A DNA stretch of 64,000 nucleotides from Isoptericola cucumis (lineage in GTDB: Bacteria; Actinomycetota; Actinomycetes; Actinomycetales; Cellulomonadaceae): positions 395,772-459,771 of the forward strand of contig NZ_BMDG01000002.1 in NCBI RefSeq assembly GCF_014635665.1. The letters are read 5' to 3'. Of this stretch, positions 35,743 to 43,551 are shown one piece after another. The notes under the pieces are model-generated. The model was given only the letters and a program-made list of their open reading frames with translations, ran no database searches and was not told the DNA's origin. A program made the position numbers and the translations under genes. Each line of letters begins with the position of its first letter. Positions within the stretch are counted from its first letter, which is position 1.

Positions 35743-36722
35743 ACAACTTCATCCCCGGAACGGGCGCGCGCCAGCTCGTCCTCGCCTCGGGCCGGGCGCA
35801 CCCGGAGCTCGCGGAGGCGGTGGCGACCGAGCTCGGCATCGAGCTGCTGCCGGTCTCCGCGTACGACTTCGCGAACAGCGAGACCTACGTGCGCTTCAGC
35901 GAGTCGGTGCGCGGCAGCGACATCTTCCTGCTGCAGAGCCACACGGCGCCGGTGAACCAGTGGCTGATGGAGCAGCTGCTCATGGTGGACGCGGCGAAGC
36001 GCGGTTCCGCCCGTTCCGTGACCGCCGTCGCGCCGTTCTACGCCTACGCCCGCCAGGACAAGAAGAGCCGCGGCCGCGAGCCGATCTCCGCCCGCCTCGT
36101 CGCCGACATGCTCAAGACCGCCGGCGCCGACCGGATCCTGAGCGTCGACCTGCACACGCCGCAGATCCAGGGCTTCTTCGACGGCCCGGTGGACCACCTG
36201 TGGGCGATGCCCGTGCTGGTCGACTACGTGCGCACCCGCGTCGACGTGTCCAACGCCGCGGTCGTCTCCCCGGACGCCGGCCGCATCCGCGTCGCCGAGC
36301 AGTGGGCGGCGAAGCTGGGCGGCTGCCCGCTCGCGTTCGTGCACAAGACGCGCGACGTCACGCGCCCCAACCAGGCCGTGGCCAACCGCGTCGTCGGTGA
36401 CGTCGAGGGCCGCGACTGCGTGCTGGTCGACGACCTCATCGACACCGGCGGCACCATCGCCGAGGCGGTCAAGGTCGTCACGGACGCCGGGGCGCGGTCG
36501 GTCATCGTCGCGGCCACGCACGGCGTGCTGTCCGACCCGGCGCCGAAGCGGCTCCAGGAGTGCGGCGCGTCGGAGGTCGTGGTCACCGACACGCTGCCGA
36601 TCACGGCCGACAAGCAGTTCGGCTGCCTCAAGGTGCTGTCGATCGCGCCGCTCGTCGCGCGCGCGATCCGCGAGGTCTTCGACGACGGCTCGGTGACGAG
36701 CCTGTTCGACGGCAACGCCTGA
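35739..36722 (+). CDS. prs: Ribose-phosphate pyrophosphokinase (PRPP synthetase)
   Basis: 327 residues, translationally coupled to glmU through ATGA. It makes PRPP from ribose 5-phosphate and ATP for nucleotide, His and Trp synthesis. Family signatures are FANSETYVRFSESVRGSDIFLLQS, the ATP flexible loop YARQDKKSRGREPISARL, VDLHTPQIQGFFD, and the PRPP-binding loop CVLVDDLIDTGGT. The glmU–prs order is conserved through actinobacteria and usually leads into rplY/pth, here with two extra genes inserted between. A perfect 42-bp palindrome follows the stop. Confidence 0.98.
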   Translation: MNNFIPGTGARQLVLASGRAHPELAEAVATELGIELLPVSAYDFANSETYVRFSESVRGSDIFLLQSHTAPVNQWLMEQLLMVDAAKRGSARSVTAVAPFYAYARQDKKSRGREPISARLVADMLKTAGADRILSVDLHTPQIQGFFDGPVDHLWAMPVLVDYVRTRVDVSNAAVVSPDAGRIRVAEQWAAKLGGCPLAFVHKTRDVTRPNQAVANRVVGDVEGRDCVLVDDLIDTGGTIAEAVKVVTDAGARSVIVAATHGVLSDPAPKRLQECGASEVVVTDTLPITADKQFGCLKVLSIAPLVARAIREVFDDGSVTSLFDGNA

Positions 36723-36744
36723 CCCCACCGCAGGTTCCTCACCG

Positions 36745-36786
36745 CGCAGGGCGCGGGGCGTGAGATCTCACGCCCCGCGCCCTGCG
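36745..36786 (+). terminator. Perfect 42-bp palindrome after prs
   Basis: Bases 36745-36765 and 36766-36786 are perfect reverse complements with no spacer, centred on TGAGATCTCA. The arms read CGCAGGGCGCGGGGCG outward. It begins 23 bp after the prs stop and should form a very stable hairpin ending the glmU-prs transcript, although no U-tract follows. Confidence 0.75.
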
Positions 36787-36831
36787 TGCGTCCGGGGCCG
36801 CGCTGCCCTGGCCGGAGGTCGGCGGGCTCGC

Positions 36832-36898
36832 TAGCATCGGGGCATTCATCGCGAAACTGACGGTTTCGCGGTGAGATGCATCAGAACCTGTCAGGTTC
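36832..36898 (+). promoter_or_regulatory. Promoter and two palindromic sites upstream of the GH84 gene
   Basis: TAGCAT (36832-36837) is a -10 candidate with transcription expected near 36844. Downstream of it lie CGCGAAAC-5-GTTTCGCG (36850-36870) and GAACCTGTCAGGTTC (36884-36898), two perfect palindromes before the ribosome site GAGGAACG. Placed after the start point, bound repressors would act as roadblocks; the second could alternatively be an mRNA hairpin. Confidence 0.55.
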
Positions 36899-36932
36899 AG
36901 GATGTCGATTCGCCACTCAGAGACGAGGAACG

Positions 36933-39395
36933 ATGACCACACCAGATGCCCGCCCCCACGCCCGCCGCACCGCGGCGCCCGGGCGTTCCCGTGCCCGCGG
37001 GGCCGCCGGGGCCGTCGCCGCCACCACCGCCGTCCTCGTCGCCGCGGCCGGCCTCGTGGCGGCCTCCGGCGCCCAGGCCGCCGACGCCGAGCAGGCGGCT
37101 CCACCGCCCGCCGTGTTCCCCACGCCGCAGCAGATGAGCACCCACCCCGACGGCGTCGACCTGTCCGGGCGGGTCACGCTCGTCGTCGGCCCGGGCACGG
37201 ACGGCTCCGCCGTCGCCGCGACCCGCGAGGTGCTCGCCTCGGCCGGCGCGAAGGTGCAGGTCAGCGTGGTGGAGGGCGGCGACGCGGCCGCGCAGGACGG
37301 CGTCGGCGGCAAGCGCGTCTACCTCGGCACCGCGACGGACAACCCCGCGCTCGCCGGCGTGCGGGACCGGCTCGGCGTCGAGCCGGCCACCGAACTCCCG
37401 GCCGACGGCTACGTGCTGGCGACCGGCCGCGACCGCGGCCCCGTCCTCGTGCTCGAGGGCCGCGACGACACGGGCGCGTTCTACGCCGCCCAGACGCTCC
37501 GCCAGGTCGTGGGCGACGACGGCGAGGTGCCCGGCCTCGAGGTGCACGACTGGCCGCTGATGGAGATCCGCGGGGCGATCGAGGGCTTCTACGGGATCCC
37601 CTGGTCGCACGAGGCCCGGCTGGACCAGCTCGAGTTCTACGGCGAGCACAAGATGAACGCCTACGTCTACACGCCGAAGGACGACCGCAAGCTGCGGTTC
37701 GAGTGGCGCGACCTCTACGAGGGCGAGGAGCTCGACCGGCTGCGCGAGCTCGTCGAGACGGCGAACCGGAACCACGTGAAGTTCACGTTCGCGCTCTCGC
37801 CCGGCAACGACGTCTGCTACTCCTCCCAGGAGGACTTCGACGCGACCGTCGCCAAGTTCGACCAGCTCCGCGAGCTCGGCGTCACGAGCTTCTACGTCGC
37901 CCTCGACGACATCCCGCTCGAGCTGCACTGCGACGCCGACAAGGAGCGGTTCACCGCGCCGAACTGGGGCTACCTCGCCGACGCGCAGACGCACTACCTC
38001 AACCGGATCCAGCGCGAGTACGTCGAGCCGAACGGGCTGGAGCCGCTGCAGACCGTCCCGACGAACTACGCGGGCAGCGCCGAGGACCCGTACAAGGGCC
38101 GGTTCGGCGACGGGCTCGACGACGACGTGCGGGTGCAGTGGACGGGGGAGGGCGTCTTCTCCGACACCGTCACGAGCGAGTCGGTGCAGCGCGCGTCGCA
38201 GACGTATCGCACCGACCACCTGTTCGTCTGGGACAACTTCCCCGTGAACGACGGGCGCCGGGACCGGCTGTTCCTCAACCCGCTCACCGGCCGGGACACC
38301 GACCTGCACGAGCACCTCGCCGGGTTCACGTCCAACCCGATGATCCAGCCGTACGCGTCGATGCCCGCGCTCGCCGACTACGGCGACTACACCTGGAACC
38401 CGCCCGCCTACGACCCGCAGGCGTCCCACGCCCATGCCCTCGACGACCTCGCCGGGCCGGACGCGGGCGTGCGGGCGGCGCTCGAGGTGTTCACCGACCT
38501 CAACCAGCTCTGGCCGTACCGGTCGGCGACGGTCCAGGCCCCCGCGTTCACCGCGGACGCCGAGGCCTTCTGGGCGGCGTACGAGAGCGGGGACGACGCC
38601 GGGCGCGCCGCGCTCACCGAGCGGCTGACGGCGATCGAGGCGCTCCCGGAGACCCTCGCCCCGATGGCGGAGCCGGGCTTCTACGCCGACGCGCGCCCGT
38701 GGGTCGACGCCGCCTCGCACTGGGCGAGCGCGATGCTGGCCGAGACGCGGATGCTGGCCGCGCTCGAGGATGGCGACGTCGAGGAGGCGTCCGCGCAGGG
38801 GGCGACGGCGCGCGAGCACCTCGAGCTCGCCGGCCGCCCGACCGTGGACGACCAGGGCTCCGACGGCGTCTACCGCGAGGACCAGATCGTCCCGAGCGTC
38901 GGGGACGAGCGGTTCACCGAGTTCTCGGCCCGCGCGTTCCGCGTGTTCTGCGAGGCCGTCGCCGACGACCCGTCGTGCCCGGTCCCGACCCTGCCCGGCA
39001 CGGCGAGCTCGACCATGCCCCAGTACCAGGGCTACGGGCCGGCGAACATGCTCGACGGCGACGACTCGACGCTGTTCTGGTCGTCGCGGGCCCCGGAGGT
39101 GGGCGACGAGGTCCGGGTCGACCTCGACGCGGAGGCCGCCGTCCGGTACGTCGCGGTGCACATGGCCGACAACGACACGCGGGCCGGCGACATGATCTAC
39201 CACGGCCGCGTCGAGGCGTCGGCCGACGGCGAGACGTGGACGTCCCTCGGCGAGTTCCACGACACCCCGGTGGTGGAGCTCACGCTGGACGAGCCGGTGC
39301 AGGCGCGGCACGTGCGCCTGGTCGTGACGGACCCGAACCCCGGCTCGCGCTGGGTGAAGGTGCGCGAGCTGGTCGTCTCCGACCGCGCCCGCTGA
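36933..39395 (+). CDS. Secreted beta-N-acetylglucosaminidase, glycoside hydrolase family 84, with C-terminal F5/8-type carbohydrate-binding domain
   Basis: 820 residues from ATG 36933, which has GAGGAAC upstream. A Tat/Sec-like signal (RRTAAPGRSRARG, then a hydrophobic core ending AQA-A near 49) exports it. An N-terminal GH20b-like domain (about 60-200) precedes the GH84 barrel, which has the signature IEGFYGIPWSHEARLDQLEFYG and the catalytic Asp pair in FYVALDDIP (Asp325-Asp326). The C-terminal 140 residues (ASSTMPQYQGYGPANMLDGDDSTLFWS...) form an F5/8 type C/CBM32 module. GH84 enzymes remove terminal beta-GlcNAc with substrate assistance from mucins, hyaluronan-type or chitin-derived glycans. 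Confidence 0.93.
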   Translation: MTTPDARPHARRTAAPGRSRARGAAGAVAATTAVLVAAAGLVAASGAQAADAEQAAPPPAVFPTPQQMSTHPDGVDLSGRVTLVVGPGTDGSAVAATREVLASAGAKVQVSVVEGGDAAAQDGVGGKRVYLGTATDNPALAGVRDRLGVEPATELPADGYVLATGRDRGPVLVLEGRDDTGAFYAAQTLRQVVGDDGEVPGLEVHDWPLMEIRGAIEGFYGIPWSHEARLDQLEFYGEHKMNAYVYTPKDDRKLRFEWRDLYEGEELDRLRELVETANRNHVKFTFALSPGNDVCYSSQEDFDATVAKFDQLRELGVTSFYVALDDIPLELHCDADKERFTAPNWGYLADAQTHYLNRIQREYVEPNGLEPLQTVPTNYAGSAEDPYKGRFGDGLDDDVRVQWTGEGVFSDTVTSESVQRASQTYRTDHLFVWDNFPVNDGRRDRLFLNPLTGRDTDLHEHLAGFTSNPMIQPYASMPALADYGDYTWNPPAYDPQASHAHALDDLAGPDAGVRAALEVFTDLNQLWPYRSATVQAPAFTADAEAFWAAYESGDDAGRAALTERLTAIEALPETLAPMAEPGFYADARPWVDAASHWASAMLAETRMLAALEDGDVEEASAQGATAREHLELAGRPTVDDQGSDGVYREDQIVPSVGDERFTEFSARAFRVFCEAVADDPSCPVPTLPGTASSTMPQYQGYGPANMLDGDDSTLFWSSRAPEVGDEVRVDLDAEAAVRYVAVHMADNDTRAGDMIYHGRVEASADGETWTSLGEFHDTPVVELTLDEPVQARHVRLVVTDPNPGSRWVKVRELVVSDRAR

Positions 39396-39460
39396 CCGCC
39401 GTCCGGCCGGCCTCCCGCTGTGCCGGGCCGCCCGGGCAGCCTGCGCCCCCTCGGGGGCCG

Positions 39461-39466
39461 TAGGCT
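39461..39466 (+). promoter_or_regulatory. Probable -10 box before the GT2-GtrA gene
   Basis: TAGGCT fits TAnnnT. It is followed by AAGGAGG (39476-39482) and GTG 39489, giving a leader of about 15 nt. Confidence 0.4.
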
Positions 39467-39488
39467 GTCCGGGCGAAGGAGGCCCGGA

Positions 39489-40619
39489 GTGGATGTGACC
39501 GTGGTGGTCCCCACGTACAACGAGGGGCCGAACGTCGCGGAGCTGGTCCGCCGGTTGGCGGCGGCTCTCGACGACGACGTGGTGCCCGGCGGCGCCGAGG
39601 TGCTCTTCGTCGACGACTCGACGGACGACACCCCGGCGGTGATCGCCGGCGTCGCCGCGCAGGCGCCGCTGCCGGTGCGCACGATCCACCGCGAGCGGCC
39701 GACCGGCGGGCTGTCGGGGGCGGTGGTCGCCGGTCTGGAGGCCGCGGCCGGGGCGCGTGTGGTCGTGATGGACGGCGACCTGCAGCACCCGCCCGAGATG
39801 GTCCCCGTGCTGCTGACGACCGCGCACGAGACCGGCGCGGACGTCGTCGTGGCGTCCCGCTACACGGGCCGCGGGGACGCGGGCGGCCTCGACGGGTGGT
39901 GGCGCCGGCTGGTGTCGAAGGCGTCGGGCCTGCTCGCGCGGTCGATGTTCCCCGTCAAGCTGCGTGACGTCTCCGACCCGATGACGGGCTTCTTCCTGCT
40001 GCGCCCCGGTGCCGTGGACGTGGCGGCCCTGCACCCGCGCGGCTTCAAGATCCTGCTGGAGATCCTGGCCCGGCAGCGCCTGCGCGTCGTGGAGGTGCCG
40101 TTCGTCTTCGGCGAGCGGTTCGCCGGGCGGTCCAAGGCGACCGTCGCCAACGGCATGCGGTACGTGCAGCAGCTGACGTCGCTGCGCTTCGGGCGGATGT
40201 CCCCGTTCGCGGTCATCGGGGCCCTCGGCGCGGTGCTCAACCTCGCGATCCTCGCCGGGCTGCAGGGGCTGGGCGCGCACTACCTGCCCGCCGTGATCAC
40301 GGCCAACGCGGTGACGATCGTGCTCAACTTCCTGCTGCAGGAGCGGTTCGTCTTCGCCGACCTGCGCGACGGCGCGTACTCCGTCGCCGGCCGGTTCGCC
40401 CGGTCGTTCGCGTTCAACGGGACCGAGGCCGCGGTGCGCACGCTGCTGCTGTGGTGGATCGTCGAGCGGGCCGTGCCGCACCCGGAGCTCGTGCAGGCCG
40501 TGCTGATCCTCGTCGCGTTCGTCGTGCGGTTCGTCTTCCAGTCGCAGGTGGTCTACCGGCCGCGCCAGGGGGCGGACGTGACGGAGCCGACGCCGAGCAG
40601 GGCCCGGCCCGGGCTGTAG
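39489..40619 (+). CDS. Polyprenyl-phosphate glycosyltransferase (DPM1-like GT2) fused to a GtrA-type membrane domain
   Basis: 376 residues from GTG 39489, preceded by AAGGAGG; the upstream in-frame extension is rejected. The GT2 domain (1-240) starts VTVVVPTYNEGPNVAELVRRL, with LFVDDSTDDTP, GLSGAVVAGLEAAAGARVVVMDGDLQHPPEM (nucleotide/metal Asp residues) and DVVVASRYTGRGD. The C-terminal 130 residues have four hydrophobic spans beginning MSPFAVIGALGAVLNLAILAGL, a GtrA/DPMS_2 domain. Such fusions make polyprenyl-phosphate mannose or glucose and may flip it across the membrane, supplying lipid-linked sugar for lipoglycan or protein glycosylation. Sugar specificity is not readable. Confidence 0.92.
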   Translation: MDVTVVVPTYNEGPNVAELVRRLAAALDDDVVPGGAEVLFVDDSTDDTPAVIAGVAAQAPLPVRTIHRERPTGGLSGAVVAGLEAAAGARVVVMDGDLQHPPEMVPVLLTTAHETGADVVVASRYTGRGDAGGLDGWWRRLVSKASGLLARSMFPVKLRDVSDPMTGFFLLRPGAVDVAALHPRGFKILLEILARQRLRVVEVPFVFGERFAGRSKATVANGMRYVQQLTSLRFGRMSPFAVIGALGAVLNLAILAGLQGLGAHYLPAVITANAVTIVLNFLLQERFVFADLRDGAYSVAGRFARSFAFNGTEAAVRTLLLWWIVERAVPHPELVQAVLILVAFVVRFVFQSQVVYRPRQGADVTEPTPSRARPGL

Positions 40620-40637
40620 CACGCCGCCGATGGAGGC

Positions 40638-40932
40638 TATACTCGTCCGGTTGCCTCGGCGAGGGACGTCTGACGGGCGCCGGTCCATGCAGTTCCTGCA
40701 GCGACCAGGTCGCACCCTCAGAGCAGGATCCGTCGGATTTCCGTGATCGACTGGGCGGCCTCGGTGCACCGCGCTTGCGCGCGGATTATCGCGGCGCGTC
40801 CTTCGACCGCGTCCGTCATGTGTCCCACGCCGACGCAGCTGCCGGTCCGCGGGGCATCTCCCCACACCTCGAGGACCAGCCGACGGCTCCCACTGGCCGT
40901 CGGCACGCACAGACCTTCCAGGAGTGATCCAC
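40638..40932 (+). promoter_or_regulatory. Promoter and about 280-nt 5' leader of rplY
   Basis: TATACT (40638-40643) is a near-ideal -10 box, so transcription should begin near 40650, leaving an unusually long untranslated leader with no open frame that looks like a gene. Close to its end GCCGACGGC (40879-40887) and GCCGTCGGC (40896-40904) form a 9-bp hairpin with an 8-nt loop, 28 nt before the GTG. Ribosomal-protein genes often carry autoregulatory leaders; this one may bind L25 or form an attenuator. No known riboswitch class was recognised. Confidence 0.55.
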
Positions 40933-41562
40933 GTGTCCGAGATCAAGCTCGCCGCCGAGGCCCGCACCGAGTTCGGCAAGGGCGCAGCCCGCCGCATCCG
41001 CCGGGAGAACAAGATCCCCGCCGTCCTCTACGGTCACGGCACCGACCCGGTCCACATCACCCTCCCGGGCCACGCGACCATGCTTGCGATGCGCCAGTCG
41101 AACGTCCTGTTCTCGATCGAGCTCGACGGGAAGTCGCAGCTCGCCGTCGCGAAGGACGTGCAGCGCACCCCGGTCAACAGCATCATCGAGCACGTCGACC
41201 TGCTGCTGGTGCGCCGCGGCGAGAAGATCGTCGTCGACATCAACGTGAACGTCGTGGGCGAGTCCGCCCCCGGCACCATCCACTTCGTCGAGGCGCAGAC
41301 GCTGTCCGTCGAGGCCGAGGCCACCCACCTGCCCGAGTCGGTCGACGTGTCGATCGAGGGCCTCGAGGCCGGCTCGCACGTCACCGCCGGCGAGGTCGAG
41401 CTGCCGTCGGGCGTCGTGCTGCTGACCGACCCGGAGGCCGCCGTCGTCGCCGTGTCCGAGCCGCGCGCCGAGGCCGCCGCCGAGGACGAGGAGGCCGAGG
41501 AGGGCGCGGAGGCCGCCGCCGAGGAGACCACCGAGGCCGCCGCCGAGTCCACCGAGGGCTGA
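40933..41562 (+). CDS. rplY: Ribosomal protein bL25 (general stress protein CTC form)
   Basis: 209 residues from GTG 40933, 8 nt after an AGGAG; an in-frame GTG at 40924 overlaps that site and is rejected. The N-terminal 5S-rRNA-binding domain (1-90) begins SEIKLAAEARTEFGKGAARRIRRENKIPAVLYGHG. The TL5/CTC C-terminal domain (about 90-180) has FVEAQTLSVEAEATHLPESVDVSIEGLEAGSHV. An acidic Ala/Glu-rich tail (about 180-209) is an actinobacterial feature. It lies upstream of pth, as usual. Confidence 0.95.
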   Translation: MSEIKLAAEARTEFGKGAARRIRRENKIPAVLYGHGTDPVHITLPGHATMLAMRQSNVLFSIELDGKSQLAVAKDVQRTPVNSIIEHVDLLLVRRGEKIVVDINVNVVGESAPGTIHFVEAQTLSVEAEATHLPESVDVSIEGLEAGSHVTAGEVELPSGVVLLTDPEAAVVAVSEPRAEAAAEDEEAEEGAEAAAEETTEAAAESTEG

Positions 41563-41578
41563 CACCCGCACCACGCCG

Positions 41579-41611
41579 AGGGCGCCCGGTACCGTCTGGT
41601 CCGGGCGCCCT
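41579..41611 (+). terminator. Rho-independent-like hairpin between rplY and pth
   Basis: AGGGCGCCCGG (41579-41589) and CCGGGCGCCCT (41601-41611) are perfect 11-bp arms around an 11-nt loop, followed by only two T residues. It sits 16 bp after the rplY stop. Confidence 0.75.
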
Positions 41612-41656
41612 TCGCGCGCCCGCTCCCGTGAGCGCACCGAGAGGAACGCACCGCAG

Positions 41657-42259
41657 ATGACCGACACCCCGTGGCTCGTGGTCGGGCTGGGCAACCCCGG
41701 CCCGAAGTACGCGGGCAACCGGCACAACGTCGGGCAGATGGTGCTCGACCTGCTCGCCGAGCGCGCCGGCGCCCGCTTCGCCCGGCACCCGCGTGCCCAG
41801 GCGGCCGTCGCCGAGGCCCGCCTCGGCGTGCTGCCCGGCGGTGCCCCCGGCCCGCGGGTCGTGCTGGCCAAGCCCTCGACGTACATGAACGTCTCGGGCG
41901 GCCCGGTGTCCGGGCTGGCGAGGTACTACGGCATCGACGCCGACCACGTGCTCGTCGTGCACGACGAGGTCGACATCCCGTTCGACACGATCAAGCTCAA
42001 GACCGGCGGCGGCGAGGGCGGCCACAACGGCCTGCGGGACATCACCAAGGCGCTCGGCACCAAGGACTACGTGCGGGTGCGCGTCGGCGTCGGCCGGCCG
42101 CCGGGGCGCATGGACACCGCGGACCACGTGCTCAAGGACTTCTCGGCCACCGAGCGCAAGGACCTGCCCATCCTCGTGGACGACGCCGCCGACGCCGTCG
42201 AGATGGTGCTCGTCGAGGGGCTCCTCGCGGCCCAGGGCAGGTTCCACTCCAAGGTCTGA
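41657..42259 (+). CDS. pth: Peptidyl-tRNA hydrolase
   Basis: A 200-residue enzyme that frees tRNA from prematurely released peptidyl-tRNA. It contains WLVVGLGNPGPKYAGNRHNVGQM (the His of RHN is the catalytic base), KPSTYMNVSGGPV, the acidic VVHDEVDIPFDTIKLKTGGGEGGHNGLRDI, and YVRVRVGVGRPPGRMD. Length is standard. GAGAGGAACGC upstream gives the ribosome site. The rplY–pth neighbourhood is conserved. It is the last housekeeping gene before the polysaccharide locus. Confidence 0.97.
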   Translation: MTDTPWLVVGLGNPGPKYAGNRHNVGQMVLDLLAERAGARFARHPRAQAAVAEARLGVLPGGAPGPRVVLAKPSTYMNVSGGPVSGLARYYGIDADHVLVVHDEVDIPFDTIKLKTGGGEGGHNGLRDITKALGTKDYVRVRVGVGRPPGRMDTADHVLKDFSATERKDLPILVDDAADAVEMVLVEGLLAAQGRFHSKV

Positions 42260-42301
42260 GGCGCGCGTCCCACGACGCGCCACGGGGGAGGCGACGAGGC
42301 C

Positions 42302-42360
42302 TTTCACCCGGGTGGAATGACCCCTGACGAGCCCCATCCGTGCCCCGGTCTCCTTACGCT
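42302..42360 (+). promoter_or_regulatory. Promoter region of the first polysaccharide operon with palindromic CACCCGGGTG site
   Basis: CACCCGGGTG (42305-42314) lies within a nearly symmetric 16-mer, TTTCACCCGGGTGGAA (42302-42317). TACGCT (42355-42360) is a -10 candidate; the leader of about 30 nt ends in GAGGAGGAACC before ATG 42397. A related TCACCCGG string lies upstream of two other transcription units in the locus. Confidence 0.4.
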
Positions 42361-42396
42361 CGACGGGCGGTGCCGACGTCCGCACGAGGAGGAACC

Positions 42397-43551
42397 ATGG
42401 GGTCCACGGTGGCGCTCGCACACGACTACGCGACCCAGCGCGGGGGCGCCGAGCGCGTCGCGCTCATGATGGCCGACGCGTTCCCCGGGGCGCCGATGTA
42501 CACCGCGCTCCACGACCCGGCCGGCACCTTCCCGCAGTTCGCGGAGCTGGACGTGCGCACGTCGGGCCTCGACAGGTACGGGGTGCTGCGACGCCACCAC
42601 CGGCTCGCGCTGCCGTTCCTCGCGGGCGCCGTCGGCCGGACCGTCGTCGAGGCGGACGTGCTGCTCGCCAGCTCCACGGGCTGGGCGCACGGCTACCGGG
42701 GCGCCGGGCGCACCGTCGTGTACTGCCACGCACCCGCGCGCTGGCTCTACCAGCGCGACCGCTATCTGGGCCCGGCGGCCGGGAGCGCCGCGCACCGGGG
42801 CCGCCGCGCCCTGGCCGCCGCGGCTCTCGGCGCCCTGTCCCCGTCGCTGCGCCGCTGGGACGCGGCGGCGGCGGCCGGCGCCGACGTGTACCTCGCGAAC
42901 TCCAGCGTCACCCGGGCGGCCGTGCGCGACGCCTACGGCATCGACGCGGAGGTGCTGCCCCCGCCCCCGGCGATGCTGCCCGGCGGCGAGGAGCGCCCGG
43001 TCGACGGGCTCGAGCCCGGCTTCCTGCTGTGCGTGGCTCGGCTGCTGCCGTACAAGAACGTCGACGTCGTGGTCCGGGCCGCCCGCGCGACGGGCCGTGA
43101 GCTGGTCGTGGTGGGCGACGGACCGGACCGCGCCCGCCTGGCCGCGCTCGCCGACGGGGCGCCGGTGCGGCTGCTCGGCCGCGTCGACGACGCGCACCTG
43201 CGATGGGTGTACCGCCACGCGTCGGCGCTGGTCGCCGCGTCGTACGAGGACTACGGGCTGTCGCCGCTCGAGGCGGCCGCGTTCGGGCGCCCCGCCGTGG
43301 TGCTGCGCGACGGCGGCTACCTCGACACCGTCGTCGACGGCGTCACCGGCGTGTTCTTCGACCGTCCGCAGGCCGACGACGTCGCGCGCGCCGTCGAGGA
43401 GGCGGTCTCCCGGTCGTGGGACGCGGAGAAGCTCGAGTCGCACGCCGCGCGGTTCGGCGTCGAGCGGTTCGCGGCGCGGCTGCGGGCCGTCGTCGACGCG
43501 CAGGCACCGGGCGCGGCGCCGGCCGCCGCCGTCACCGAGGGGGACGCATGA
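42397..43551 (+). CDS. Glycosyltransferase family 4
   Basis: 384 residues from ATG 42397 with a very strong GAGGAGGAA site. The fold is GT-B. The N-terminal acceptor domain has HDYATQRGGAERVALMMADAFPGAPMYTALHD and VVYCHAPARWLYQRDRYLG. The C-terminal donor domain has LCVARLLPYKNVDVVVRAA, VVGDGPDRARL and ASYEDYGLSPLEAAAFGRPAVVLRDGGYLDTV, where Glu in the E-x7-E-type region contacts the NDP-sugar. It opens the left arm of the polysaccharide locus and overlaps the next gene by 4 bp. The sugar transferred cannot be read from sequence. Confidence 0.9.
   Translation: MGSTVALAHDYATQRGGAERVALMMADAFPGAPMYTALHDPAGTFPQFAELDVRTSGLDRYGVLRRHHRLALPFLAGAVGRTVVEADVLLASSTGWAHGYRGAGRTVVYCHAPARWLYQRDRYLGPAAGSAAHRGRRALAAAALGALSPSLRRWDAAAAAGADVYLANSSVTRAAVRDAYGIDAEVLPPPPAMLPGGEERPVDGLEPGFLLCVARLLPYKNVDVVVRAARATGRELVVVGDGPDRARLAALADGAPVRLLGRVDDAHLRWVYRHASALVAASYEDYGLSPLEAAAFGRPAVVLRDGGYLDTVVDGVTGVFFDRPQADDVARAVEEAVSRSWDAEKLESHAARFGVERFAARLRAVVDAQAPGAAPAAAVTEGDA

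Noticed and set aside
36876..36932. Earlier ATG extending the GH84 protein
   Set aside because: The extension covers a palindromic site and lacks a ribosome-binding site, while ATG 36933 is preceded by GAGGAAC and gives a normal signal peptide.
40644..40932. Known riboswitch in the rplY leader
   Set aside because: No recognisable conserved core of a known riboswitch class was seen, and the downstream gene is a ribosomal protein.
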